From: Gammaproteobacteria bacterium
GTDB lineage: Bacteria; Pseudomonadota; Gammaproteobacteria; Ga0077536
NCBI GenBank assembly: GCA_016191285.1
Contig: JACPPA010000013.1
Coordinates: 62,001-126,000 of the forward strand
Direction of reading: 5' to 3'
Length of the DNA stretch: 64,000 bases
Both the position numbers and the translations under genes were made by a program. The first letter of the stretch is position 1. Each line of letters opens with the position of its first letter. A model generated the notes under the pieces. That model did not search any database, was not told where the DNA came from, and saw nothing but the letters and a program-made list of their open reading frames with translations. This document shows, piece after piece, positions 27,393 through 36,182 of the stretch.

Positions 27393-28771
27393 ACAGTATT
27401 CGCCGCCATCTGCTGCGGTGGCTGATCCTGCCGATCACCTTGTTGCTCGCGGTCGGCGCGATTGGCGACTATCGAATCGCGCTACAGGCAGCATCGCGGG
27501 CTTATGACGACGAATTGTTAAACACCGCGCTCGCCGTATTCGGGCAACTAACGAAGAACAGCAATCAGATCGGCATCAATTTTCCACCGGTCGCCGAACG
27601 CGTGTTGATGCTCGACCAGTACGACCAGACCTTTTTCGCGGTCACCGGACCACGCGACGAATTAATCGCCGGCGTGCCCGATCTTCCAGCGTCGTCCGCG
27701 CCCCCCGCCTGGCAAGGACATCTCCACTATGACCGCATCTTTCGCGGTAAGCCGGTGCGCGTGGCCGCCTTATACCTGCCCTATCAAGGATCGCGAATCG
27801 TGATCCAGGCCGCGCAGACCATCGTAAAACGCCAGCGCCTGGCGCGGGAAATCCTAGTGGGGATGCTACTGCCCGAAATACTCGTCGCCTTCGCCACGCT
27901 CGGGTTGGTGTGGTTTGGGGTTGGTAAGGGCCTTCAACCCTTATTGGCGATGCGCGATCACCTCAGCGCCCGCTCCGACCGCGATCTGCAACCAATCCCC
28001 AACGCGACCGCGCCAACCGAGCTGCAGCCGGTGTTGAATGCGCTAAATGGCTTTCTGAATCGCCTACGCGGCACGTTGGATGCTCAAACCGGCTTCGTAT
28101 CGAACGCCGCGCATCAACTGCGCACGCCACTGGCGGTGTTGCTATCGCAGGTAGAGCTTGGGCTACGCCAAAAGGAGCCGGCGGCATGGAAGGAGACTCT
28201 GGAAAAAGTCTACGCGGTGACCAAGCGTACGACGCGAATCGCCAACCAGCTATTGTCGCTCGCGCGCGCCGAACCGGCCGTCTGGCGCGATCATCCGTTG
28301 CAGTTGGTCGACCTCCGTGCGTTGGTGCAAGCAGCCGCCTCTGACTGGGTGAATCGAAGCGTTGCAAGTGGGCAGGACCTCGGACTTGAGTTGCACTCCG
28401 CGTGCACGATGGGAGATCCGGTGTTGCTCCACGAATTGCTGTCGAACCTCGTGGACAACGCCCTCAAATATGCCGCGCCTAACGGTCGCATTACGGTGCG
28501 TACCCTCGTCCACGAGCAACGACCGACGCTAGTCGTGGAAGACGATGGCCCCGGGATTGCGCCGCACGAGCGGGCACACGTGTTCGAGCGGTTTTATCGA
28601 ATTGAAGGCACACGCGGCGAGGGTTGCGGATTGGGTCTCGCCATCGTCCGTGAGATTGCGGATACCCACGGCGCGATTGTCACCTTACGTGAGCAACCAG
28701 ACACGCGTGGAACCTACATTTCCGTCAGCTTCTCGCCAGCCCCGCCCGATAGCGTCACTGCTCCAACCTAA
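27389..28771 (+). CDS. Sensor histidine kinase (QseC/TctE-like), partner of the czc-linked regulator
   Basis: 460 residues from a TTG at 27389 that overlaps the regulator stop, with GGAAGA upstream as ribosome-binding site. Two membrane helices (about 10-30 and 150-175) bracket a periplasmic sensor of about 120 residues; then a HAMP-like stretch, the H-box FVSNAAHQLRTPLAVLL, N-box NLVDNALKYA, and ATP-lid motifs DDGPGIAPHER and GCGLGLAIVREI. Complete class I kinase. The ligand is inferred to be a metal ion from its neighbourhood; the sensor itself shows no obvious metal-binding cluster. Confidence 0.92.
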   Translation: MNSIRRHLLRWLILPITLLLAVGAIGDYRIALQAASRAYDDELLNTALAVFGQLTKNSNQIGINFPPVAERVLMLDQYDQTFFAVTGPRDELIAGVPDLPASSAPPAWQGHLHYDRIFRGKPVRVAALYLPYQGSRIVIQAAQTIVKRQRLAREILVGMLLPEILVAFATLGLVWFGVGKGLQPLLAMRDHLSARSDRDLQPIPNATAPTELQPVLNALNGFLNRLRGTLDAQTGFVSNAAHQLRTPLAVLLSQVELGLRQKEPAAWKETLEKVYAVTKRTTRIANQLLSLARAEPAVWRDHPLQLVDLRALVQAAASDWVNRSVASGQDLGLELHSACTMGDPVLLHELLSNLVDNALKYAAPNGRITVRTLVHEQRPTLVVEDDGPGIAPHERAHVFERFYRIEGTRGEGCGLGLAIVREIADTHGAIVTLREQPDTRGTYISVSFSPAPPDSVTAPT

Positions 28772-28816
28772 AACGAACTGGAAATACCGACCATCCGAAG
28801 TGCGACCGATTTTACT

Positions 28817-28985
28817 TGTCGTCATCCCGGCGTGATCCCGACCTGCGCCGGGAGGAATCCATGAAGTGGTCTTTATTTCACTGGGTCCCGGCGTTCGCCG
28901 GGACAACGACAGCGCAATCCACCTCGCCTATCGCATCACGACGGCTTTTTACACGGCCTGAAACGCCGGGACCCAGTCAAATAAA
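28817..28985. repeat. Dispersed GTCATCCCGGCG / CCGGGACCCAGTC repeats
   Basis: Two head-to-head palindromic units: GTCATCCCGGCGTGATCCC... CGCCGGGAGGAATCC and TTTCACTGGGTCCCGGCGTT... ACGCCGGGACCCAGTC. Same family as the unit inside the 18.3 kb element (GCCGGAATCCAGTCAAAT). Common intergenic repeat class; no coding content in 28772-28994. Confidence 0.65.
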
Positions 28986-28994
28986 ATGCCTTTA

Positions 28995-30227
28995 TCACCA
29001 GACACCACGGCTGAACAGCACTTCCATCCGCAAGCCAAACACCAACGCATTGCGACTGGCCGGCGCGTCCGCGGGATGAATCACGTACTGCAGGTCCGGT
29101 TGGAGACTAAGCCAGGTGCCGAGCGGCGCGCGATAGGTAAGCTCGACCGTGACTTCGCCCGCGCGAACATCGAGTTCCTGCGCGCGCTGCACCTGTCGAT
29201 AAGGCGAGCCGGTATGCGAATACACAAAACCCAATCCTACTTTGTCCGTTGGCCGGGATTCCAAAAATCCAACATCCGTGATCACCCCGCTCAAGAACCA
29301 ATCGAAACGATTGAACTCCGCCGTCGCGTGCGCCACGCGCAGCCCCGCACTTATGCCACGTAGGGGATCGTCAGCGGCGCTGGTCAGCATGACGTCACCG
29401 GAAACGTAAAACCCTTGGTTTCCGGTCCCGCGTGGCGCGCGTTCCGTGGGCGCTGCAAATTGGTCGAAGTTCGCGGTGTAGCGCCAAAATCCAAGCGCGA
29501 TCCGATGCCCGTTGGGATCGTGATAGCGCAATTCGCCGATGGCAAACGCACCATCGGACGCGCGCAGCTTGACCGTGGTCGCGGTGGGATCCGCCGGGTC
29601 GTCGGGCGCGCCCGCCAACACGGCGGCTTTCAATGTCCAATGCGGATCAAGGGTGTGACGTAAGCGTAAACCCAGACTGGTGGCGGAGTACGTCGATGGA
29701 CCATTTAATCCGGACAGCGACAGCGGGCGATTCATTCCTTGAGAATTATCGATGAACAATACTTCGGACTTATTTTTGTCGAACTCCGTGGTGGTATCGT
29801 AAAGGCCGAACCTGAACGAACTGCGCTCCGCGTTAAAGCCGTGATCGACCCAGGCCTCGAGCAGCTTGCCGCCGAGGACACCGGATTCCCAATTATTAAT
29901 ACCGTGAATATCACCCACGCGGCGACTAAACGCAGTGCCTGAATCGGCGAATCCGCGAAAATAGAATTGGGTGCGCCGCCACTGCCAAAGCCTGTCGCCG
30001 TCGATTGCCACGCTGAGATCGAGATGCGCGGCATAGTCAGTCCCGGTGCGCCGGCCGCCATCCAAATTCGTCCACAGATCGCCGTCGTAGATCGCTTTGA
30101 ACAGTAACCCCGCGGGATCCGCGTCAGTCGCGCGAATGGGACTCGCGGCGCCAAGCAGCGCGGCGGCCGCGACGAGAATTCGCTCTCCCAAAGTCCGATT
30201 ACGCAATGACCGGCGGCTACAAGGCAT
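28995..30227 (-). CDS. OprB-like carbohydrate-type porin
   Basis: 410 residues with a signal peptide (ILVAAAALLGAASPIRA, cleavage near 33) and a beta-barrel pattern of alternating residues throughout (GELRYHDPNGHRIALGFWRY, EVTVELTYRAPLGTWLSLQPD). Conserved OprB-like parts: NNWESGVLGGKLLEAWVDHGF and the final QPDLQYVIHPADAPASRNAL with a short barrel-closing strand. Outer-membrane diffusion or sugar-selective channel is the family role; the substrate is unknown. Single gene, transcribed towards the kinase with a repeat between. Confidence 0.85.
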   Translation of the reverse strand: MPCSRRSLRNRTLGERILVAAAALLGAASPIRATDADPAGLLFKAIYDGDLWTNLDGGRRTGTDYAAHLDLSVAIDGDRLWQWRRTQFYFRGFADSGTAFSRRVGDIHGINNWESGVLGGKLLEAWVDHGFNAERSSFRFGLYDTTTEFDKNKSEVLFIDNSQGMNRPLSLSGLNGPSTYSATSLGLRLRHTLDPHWTLKAAVLAGAPDDPADPTATTVKLRASDGAFAIGELRYHDPNGHRIALGFWRYTANFDQFAAPTERAPRGTGNQGFYVSGDVMLTSAADDPLRGISAGLRVAHATAEFNRFDWFLSGVITDVGFLESRPTDKVGLGFVYSHTGSPYRQVQRAQELDVRAGEVTVELTYRAPLGTWLSLQPDLQYVIHPADAPASRNALVFGLRMEVLFSRGVW

Positions 30228-30590
30228 TCGGGAAAAGCCGTTTGGCGGTGCACATGGCGTCCATACAATCGAGGTGATCCGAACTCGTTCTTCATTCGAC
30301 TATAAACAATTATCTCACGACGGATCGTGACTGCTGTGTCGTCGCCCTTGTAAAGCGGCAAGATTTATCCGCCCGACACCAAAGCTTGCCGCCGATAATC
30401 CTAGCCATTCAAATGCGATTCGAGATTTTTCGATAATCATCGATGAAATTACTTTGAAAACGGGGTTTTCTACTCAACAAAGGATCGATACATATCGATA
30501 CAAAACTTGGCTCACGTTTCGCATCGGTTATTCCGCTAACACTAGCGCTGCCATGGCAGTGTCATTAACGAGTCCTTAAGGAGGACATCC
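30228..30590 (+). promoter_or_regulatory. AT-rich leader of the harpin-like gene
   Basis: No gene in this 363-bp gap. It is AT-rich with repeated ATCGAT motifs (30438-30500). TTGGCTCACGTTTCGCA at 30507-30523 has GG and GC ten bases apart and resembles a sigma-54 -24/-12 site (one mismatch in the TTGC half). A strong AAGGAGG precedes the ATG at 30591. The promoter class is a suggestion only. Confidence 0.4.
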
Positions 30591-31283
30591 ATGTCAATGA
30601 TCAATACAAATTTCGCGAGCGGTTTGAATATTGGAAATCTCAATTTCGCCAACTTGACCAAGCCGAGTTCGGCGGGTGTCGATAGCGACGGTGACAACGA
30701 CGGAAGCCGCGTCGCGCGAAGCGGCGGCAACGCGGGTCGCTTTGCCGCGGCAATCGAACAAGCGCTGTCGCAATTAGGGGTATCGCCCACGAGTTCCGCC
30801 ATAGGTGCCGCCAGCGCTGGCGGCACAACCACGGCGGTGAATTCGTCAGCTGTTGGCGGTTCGTCCGCGCCTCGAGACCCAACGGCGGCCATGCAGACCT
30901 TCATGCATGATCTGTTCTCGGTCTTACGTGCAATGGGAAATAATTCTTCGAACATCGCCAATAGTGCACAAACCTCGAGCCCAACTGGATCGAGTAATGT
31001 CGCAGTCAGTGGTGGACACGGCGGACAACATCACCGTGGTTTTGGCGCGGGTGGGATCCAAGGTAACCTGCAGTCGTTGATTCAACAGCTTTCTTCGTCC
31101 ACTTCGGCCACCGGCAACAGTGCCGATCCAACGATCGCTGTCTTGCAGAAGGACGTTCAGAGTTTGTTCGGCGCCAGTGCGGGGACAAGTAATAACCAAA
31201 CCTCCCTAGTCGGCTTCCTGCAGGCCATCTCCAACAATCTGCAGGGCAACAATCCAGGGTTAAACGTGGCTACCAAGGTCTAA
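30591..31283 (+). CDS. Cysteine-free Gly/Asn/Ser-rich protein, harpin-like
   Basis: 230 residues, no cysteine or tryptophan, no signal peptide, rich in Ser, Asn, Gly and Ala. Short amphipathic helices (GRFAAAIEQALSQLGV, MQTFMHDLFSVLRAMG, NLQSLIQQLS, LVGFLQAISNNLQG) alternate with low-complexity linkers and a DSDGDNDGS Asp-rich loop that could bind calcium. This composition and helix pattern resemble type III-secreted harpins and a family of uncharacterised proteobacterial proteins, but I do not recognise a specific domain. Strong ribosome-binding site. The last codons (NVATKV) recur at 37098, where they mark the edge of a segmental duplication. Confidence 0.7.
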   Translation: MSMINTNFASGLNIGNLNFANLTKPSSAGVDSDGDNDGSRVARSGGNAGRFAAAIEQALSQLGVSPTSSAIGAASAGGTTTAVNSSAVGGSSAPRDPTAAMQTFMHDLFSVLRAMGNNSSNIANSAQTSSPTGSSNVAVSGGHGGQHHRGFGAGGIQGNLQSLIQQLSSSTSATGNSADPTIAVLQKDVQSLFGASAGTSNNQTSLVGFLQAISNNLQGNNPGLNVATKV

Positions 31284-31690
31284 TAGTGAAGCGGAACTAC
31301 TGACTGAGCCCCGGCGCCGGGACTCAGTCAGCGTGATCCCCGGATTGAGTAACCAGCATTTGATTGAGAACGTGCGGTCTTTCACGCCTGGTGGCCGGGG
31401 CTTGAATCTCGATCGAGCGGCCGGGCCGGCACGCACCGTACGCGCCCAGCGGAGTTCGTGCCGGAAATCCCCCGACCTCATCCAATGTTCGGCGGCGAAT
31501 GGCGGTGACAGGTCCGTAGCAACCATCCACCTCATTGATCGATGGGCGCGCTGAATTTAAACCTTGCGATTTGCCAAAACGCCAAGCTGAGATAACCAAA
31601 ACTCGCCATGACGATGAGATAAAGCAGCATAGAATCGCCATGCATCAGCGGATGCACCACGCGCGTACGCCTTCGCGGCGCAGAAAGTTC
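31265..31690 (-). pseudogene. Deleted copy of the hpnL-like/hpnI-like pair (duplication copy A)
   Basis: 31265-31395 nearly repeats 37100-37232 (the shared 3' end of the harpin-like gene and the last codons of the hpnL-like gene, RRERPHVLNQMLVTQSGDHAD). Then come three pieces of the glycosyltransferase gene in the right order: 31410-31455 (as 38553-38603), 31460-31535 (as 38728-38806) and 31540-31640 (as 39290-39385). The joints lie at short matches such as GCCGGAA and CGATGGGCGCG. Everything between is deleted. Non-functional. Confidence 0.82.
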
Positions 31691-32565
31691 TCCGCGCCTT
31701 TGCCTTGCAGCATCGCAAGTTTGGCACAGAGCCCGGCCTCGGTGCAGGTGGCGGCCGCAACGGTAACGGTGCGCGGAGCGTCGGCGATCGGCCAGCCGGT
31801 TCGCGGATCGAGAATGTGGCCGTAGCGCTTGGTGCGGGAAGTCAGGTAGCGATGTGTGTCACCACTAGTGGCGATTGCGCCGTGCGCGATTTCGATGACT
31901 CCAGCGGTGGATTTCGTCGCGTCAACATTTTCGATCGCCACGCGCCAGCGCGAACCGTCGGCGCGCGGCCCGGAGATCCGTAAATCGCCTCCCAGGTTCA
32001 CCAGTACCGGCGCGGCGCAGCGATTGCTCGCGATGGCGAGCGCGCGATCCACCGCGTATTCCTTACCGATGCCGCCAAAATCGAGTTCCATCCCCGGCTT
32101 AAGTTTTAAGTGTGGCCGCTGCCATTCGAGTTTACGCCAACCGATTAAGGGTATCAGTTGGCGGATTAGCGCGCGGTCGGGTTGATGATCAGAACCATCG
32201 AAGCGCCAGGCGCGGCGGAGTACGCCCGAAGTGATATCGAAGCGTCCACCGCTGAGTTCAAAGCAGTGCCCCGCGAAGTCAAGCAGGTTGGCGGTTTCTT
32301 CGTCGACCTCGACCACGGCGTCATTACTCGTGTTGATGCGCGTGATGACGCTGTCGCGATAGCGGCTGAATTTATGCTCGATGCGCTCCGCTTCGCGCTG
32401 CACCAGTTTGCCGATCTCACGGCCAAACTCTAGATCCTGCGTATCCACCAAGACCTCGCACGGACTCGCCATCGCGGTGAAGTTGGTTCGAACCAGCGCG
32501 GGATCGGTCGCAACAACAACGTTGGGGGCGTGCGGCGGCGGATCCGTGCAACGGTTAGAACGCAA
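31645..32565 (-). CDS. apbE: ApbE-like FAD:protein FMN transferase
   Basis: 306 residues from a TTG at 32565 overlapping the DUF3570 stop by 11 bases. ApbE motifs: MELDFGGIGKEYAVDRA, VNLGGDLRISG, AIATSGDTHRYL and YGHILDPRTGWPI (metal and FAD binding). Family reaction: Mg-dependent transfer of FMN from FAD to a Thr/Ser of a target protein. No signal peptide or lipobox is visible, unlike most periplasmic ApbE proteins. Its gene order after TlpA-like, DUF4266 and DUF3570 genes suggests flavinylation of a redox partner in the envelope. The last 15 codons are duplicated at 39400. Confidence 0.9.
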   Translation of the reverse strand: MRSNRCTDPPPHAPNVVVATDPALVRTNFTAMASPCEVLVDTQDLEFGREIGKLVQREAERIEHKFSRYRDSVITRINTSNDAVVEVDEETANLLDFAGHCFELSGGRFDITSGVLRRAWRFDGSDHQPDRALIRQLIPLIGWRKLEWQRPHLKLKPGMELDFGGIGKEYAVDRALAIASNRCAAPVLVNLGGDLRISGPRADGSRWRVAIENVDATKSTAGVIEIAHGAIATSGDTHRYLTSRTKRYGHILDPRTGWPIADAPRTVTVAAATCTEAGLCAKLAMLQGKGAENFLRREGVRAWCIR

Positions 32566-33923
32566 ATGAATAACCTACGATGACCGACACAGCCTGTAGA
32601 TCAGGAAACAGATCCTGCTGCTGGAGCTGACCCACCGCGCCAGCGGGGTGGTTATTGCCTTGTTGCCAGTAATACCCGACGCGCAAATTCAATTCGCTTA
32701 GGCGATCGAGTTTCAGGCCGAGCTTGAGACCAACGGTGGTTGCATCGAAGTTCGCCAACCGCGTATCGGCTGATGCAAATTCCGGCGTCGGGTCGGTCGC
32801 GGTCAAAAAGAAGTGGAAGAAATTCGCGCCATCTTGTTTGTACCAGCGCGCTTGTGGTTCCAGGTACCAACCGTCGAATTGAACGCGATATTTCCCCTCG
32901 AGAGTTATCGATCGCACGTTCCAGTCGTCCCAAAAGTAGCGCACGCGAATGTCCACGACGTCCGCGGTTAAATGAACCTTGTTCTCCCAATAAATGCTAT
33001 TGGTTTGCCGTGATCCCGGCCTATTCTCGTAAAGTTGATTGATCGGTACGCCGGTAATTGAATCGACCACGGAAATAATTTTGTAGGGATCGGTTTCGTA
33101 GCCGGTGGACTTACCAAAGGAATAATTGAGCGCGGTTAGCCAGCGGCGATTCATCACCTGCGTCACGCCGAAGAGTGCGTTGACTTCGTCGCGGCTCCGT
33201 GCCGCGCCTTTGATCTCAGCGTTCATCACGGTAAGCGGTGTCGGAACACCACCGATGGGTGAGGATCGATCCGACTCGTAGTTAACGCCGGCACTCAGTG
33301 TGGTGTTATGCGAATTGAAATCCTGCATGAGCAAGACATTGCCTGAAATAGCACGGAAATCATGCTCGTCCGAGTAGGTGGCCCCGAGTGCGAGCTTTAA
33401 TCGATCGGTGATCGGTTGCGTGAAGCCAAGGTTGCCGGCGACTGGTGTATCGCTGAAACCCTGATCGAGCGGAAATTTATTCGCGCCGACGGTCGTACTT
33501 GAAACCACCGTGGTCGCGACCGGCGAACCCGGCGGTGCGGGCACCGTGATGACAGTTGAATTGCCCGACGCGGACGTCATAGTTTGCGTGGTGCTACTAC
33601 CAGTACTGAGGCCATTGGTAACGGTTGAGATTGGCCGCAGAAAGGTCTGCGGCGACGACGACGGTACGGCGCCAAACGGTGTCGCTCCCGAGATCGAATC
33701 GACCACTACGCCACCGGATAGGATCTGCCCGTCGCCCAGGTCATATTTCATCGTCAAAATGGGTTCGATGGCCTGCACGCGATCGGATTCTTGATAGAAC
33801 AACAAGCCAGAATCGACTAGTACATTGTCATCTTCGGCCTGTGCCCCACAGGCGGCGAGCAGGCCGGCGGCGGCAACCGCGAGCGCCGGTTTAAGCGCGG
33901 ACGCCGGACGGCTTTTTTTTCAA
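32555..33923 (-). CDS. DUF3570 outer-membrane barrel protein, start frame broken in a poly-A run
   Basis: The open frame covers ~455 codons and ends GYSFAF with a C-terminal Phe, usual for outer-membrane barrels. A clear signal peptide (LKPALAVAAAGLLAACGAQA) is in frame, but no ATG/GTG/TTG precedes it: the TTG at 33923, which overlaps the DUF4266 stop, is followed by eight A residues and is out of frame; seven would restore MKKSRPASALKPALAV. DUF3570 proteins are predicted beta-barrels (alternating strands, repeated Y-S-F motifs such as LTALNYSFGKSTGYETDPYK). Function unknown; linked to ApbE and DUF4266. Fragments are repeated at 39446-39600. Confidence 0.8.
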
Positions 33924-34192
33924 TTGCACCCGCAACCTCCGCCAGCAAAGCCCCGACCACCACTCGACGCCTCCTTACTGAGATAAATGTGGTCATCCAT
34001 GCCGGCTTCGATGGGATAGGCTTCGAGCTGCATCGCGGTCTGAGCCATCAGATCGTGCTGCCAAGGCTTCGCACCCAGATTAAGTTTCGGATGCGTGGTT
34101 GCGCAGCCGGTGGTCGCCAGCACCGTTAATAGCGATAACGTCGCGCCAAGCACGCGAACGGCGAGTCCCCAATCACATCGGCGCTTTGTCAC
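33920..34192 (-). CDS. DUF4266 small lipoprotein with GGGCGCN tail
   Basis: About 90 residues if started at the GTG at 34192 (MTKRRCDWGLAVRVLGATLS); longer frames run into the upstream gene. A lipobox (LLTVLATTGCA) indicates outer- or inner-membrane lipidation, and the end GGRGFAGGGCGCN is the hallmark of DUF4266, with two terminal cysteines that could be oxidised, metal-bound or modified. It overlaps the TlpA-like gene and its stop touches the DUF3570 start. The co-occurrence of DUF4266, DUF3570, ApbE and a thioredoxin is a recurring but uncharacterised set as far as I know. Confidence 0.8.
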   Translation of the reverse strand: MTKRRCDWGLAVRVLGATLSLLTVLATTGCATTHPKLNLGAKPWQHDLMAQTAMQLEAYPIEAGMDDHIYLSKEASSGGRGFAGGGCGCN

Positions 34193-34634
34193 GCTCGGCC
34201 ACCAGCGCCTTGAGTTGCTTTTCATAGCGATCTTTATCCCTTGAAGTAAATCCGATGCGCTGGAATCGCTTGTCGCCATCGCGATCAAGGATCACGGCAG
34301 TTGGCATGCCCGCCACGCCGAACGAATTGGCGATTTTCCCGGGCGAGTCATAAATAATTTCGAAATGAGCAGGACGATCGAGGAGGAACGCTTCAGCGAG
34401 TTTGCGATCTTCATCGACATTCACGCCGACAATCACCAAGCCGCGTGGACCAAGCTCATCTTGCATTTCGTTTAACCAGGCAAATTCCTGCCGACAGGGG
34501 CTACACCACGAGGCCCAAAAATCGATCAGCAATATCTTACCGTGGTATTGATGAATTCTGAGATCGGAGGCCGAGGCTATGGCGGCTCCAAGAATAAACA
34601 AGGCTGACGCCAAGGCACGCGCAAGATTCTTCAT
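34173..34634 (-). CDS. TlpA-like periplasmic thioredoxin
   Basis: 153 residues: signal peptide (ALASALFILGAAIASA), then a thioredoxin fold with the redox centre DFWASWCSPCRQEFAWL and the cis-proline loop AGMPTAVILDRDG. The fold lacks extra domains, as in TlpA/ResA/CcmG-type reductants. First gene of the TlpA-DUF4266-DUF3570-apbE cluster, overlapping the next gene. A likely job is keeping the terminal cysteines of the DUF4266 protein reduced, inferred from context only. Confidence 0.9.
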   Translation of the reverse strand: MKNLARALASALFILGAAIASASDLRIHQYHGKILLIDFWASWCSPCRQEFAWLNEMQDELGPRGLVIVGVNVDEDRKLAEAFLLDRPAHFEIIYDSPGKIANSFGVAGMPTAVILDRDGDKRFQRIGFTSRDKDRYEKQLKALVAERDKAPM

Positions 34635-34861
34635 CTAAGGATAAGTCTCGGAGAGAGTTGGGATCGAAGGAACAATTTGCCGCAGGATATTTTTACTTAC
34701 GACAATTTCTGGAAAGACGACAACCATGCGGCGCATTATAACGCTCGGCATGTGGCCCTCGTATTTCGAACTATCGCGATTTTGTAAGCTTGCCACGGAT
34801 TATTGTGTCGTGATGTACCGTATCCGCTCTTTGATACAAGGCGACTTAACTTTCAGTGATG

Positions 34862-35767
34862 TCAACCGCGCACCTCAAATGCTCTTCCCGGCGTCATTGA
34901 AACCGTGCCGGAGGGTGCGGTTTTGTTTTCGCTGCCGATCGTTGTTCGGTTAACTTGTGGAGGGGATTCAGTGATGGTGCGATCCATGAATTCCGCAATT
35001 GACTTGAGCGGTTTGGCCGTAACCGCGCCAGGTCCGCGGAACGGATGATTCAACCCAACGATCAGATAAACCACCAACCCCAGGCACACGCCGACTAACC
35101 CTGTTGATGTGAGATGCAAGCGACCTTCCTCGGCGCCGAATAACCAGCAGAAAATAAAGATCACGACTCCGCCCAGCAGAACGACGCTCCACACCAACGG
35201 ATGCAGCGATCCATGTGAAGCGATACTCAGCCGAAGGCGGCGCGCATCGTACAGGCCAGTCAGCAATCTCAGCATTTCCCCCACCACATAAGTAGCGGCG
35301 GGCCCGACCGGTTCGACGCGAAGGAGATCGGTACGAATACGATTGAGGACGCGCCACCTAGCGAGATAGGACTCTTGCTTCTCTGCCATGGCGGGCCATT
35401 CATCTTCAACAGCATCGCGCGCGTAGATACGAAGATTTGCCGTAATCTGGCTCCGCGCCGGTTCAGGTAACGCTTCGGTGTCGCTATATAAATCGGCTAG
35501 CTGTGCTGCTTCCTGGCCAACAATGCTTCGCGCCTGGTTGTAAGACGTCCAGGCAGTCGAGGCAATGAACGCGAGCAACACCGCGTAGATAGTGCTGGCG
35601 GCCGACGATGCCGGACCGAGCACATGGTTATGCGCGCAGCGCCGGTGCAAGGGAATTAGTCGCGCCATCACTAGCTGCCCAGCCATCGCCACCGCGGTAA
35701 CCGCCGCAACCGTCAGCGCGCCGGCGCCCAACATCAGAATTGCTGGTGAAAAATTTTGCGGTGTCAT
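34862..35767 (-). CDS. DUF4239 (bestrophin-like) membrane protein
   Basis: 301 residues from the ATG at 35767 (MTPQNFSPAILML); the longer frame to 35893 lacks support. Four membrane segments: about 8-32, 55-75 (SAASTIYAVLLAFIASTAW), 190-212 (VWSVVLLGGVVIFIFCWLFG) and 222-242 (GVCLGLVVYLIVGLNHPF). The long helical loop with QEAAQLADLYSDTEALPEPAR is typical of DUF4239 proteins. No known activity. Gap 34635-34861 shows no gene. Confidence 0.82.
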   Translation of the reverse strand: MTPQNFSPAILMLGAGALTVAAVTAVAMAGQLVMARLIPLHRRCAHNHVLGPASSAASTIYAVLLAFIASTAWTSYNQARSIVGQEAAQLADLYSDTEALPEPARSQITANLRIYARDAVEDEWPAMAEKQESYLARWRVLNRIRTDLLRVEPVGPAATYVVGEMLRLLTGLYDARRLRLSIASHGSLHPLVWSVVLLGGVVIFIFCWLFGAEEGRLHLTSTGLVGVCLGLVVYLIVGLNHPFRGPGAVTAKPLKSIAEFMDRTITESPPQVNRTTIGSENKTAPSGTVSMTPGRAFEVRG

Positions 35768-36182
35768 GAGAACCTTGTTGGATGGTTGATATTTAAAAAG
35801 CGAATGCTCGATGATCGAATACTCGCCATACCCAACAATCGACAGCGCGTCGGCGCGGAAGTTCGCGATGCGGTTAACGACATTCACTGGCATTGCATGC
35901 CGCCGATTACAAAGTGCGTGGCGCAGCAGTTTTATCTAATGCGATAGCCAAGTCTCGAGCACATGTATCTTTTTGTGTAGTTTCCGCTGCTTCACACATC
36001 GCGACACAAAACACTGCGCATCCGAAATAACTCGATCATAAATAGAAATACTGTCGACACATCTGTCGACTTCAATGCACTTCGTTAAAAATTTCTCGAC
36101 TCGCACACAGTTTCACCCACTGTCCTGAACTGATGGCGGCCGCCACGGAATTTTAATTGCGACTAAGACACGAGGACTGGTT
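35768..36182. other. Intergenic region between divergent DUF4239 and outer-membrane protein genes
   Basis: About 415 bp without a gene. AT-rich near 36030-36110 with the repeated 8-mer CTGTCGAC (36051 and 36063). GAGGACTGG before 36183 is a usable ribosome-binding site. Promoters for both neighbours are expected here. Confidence 0.35.
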
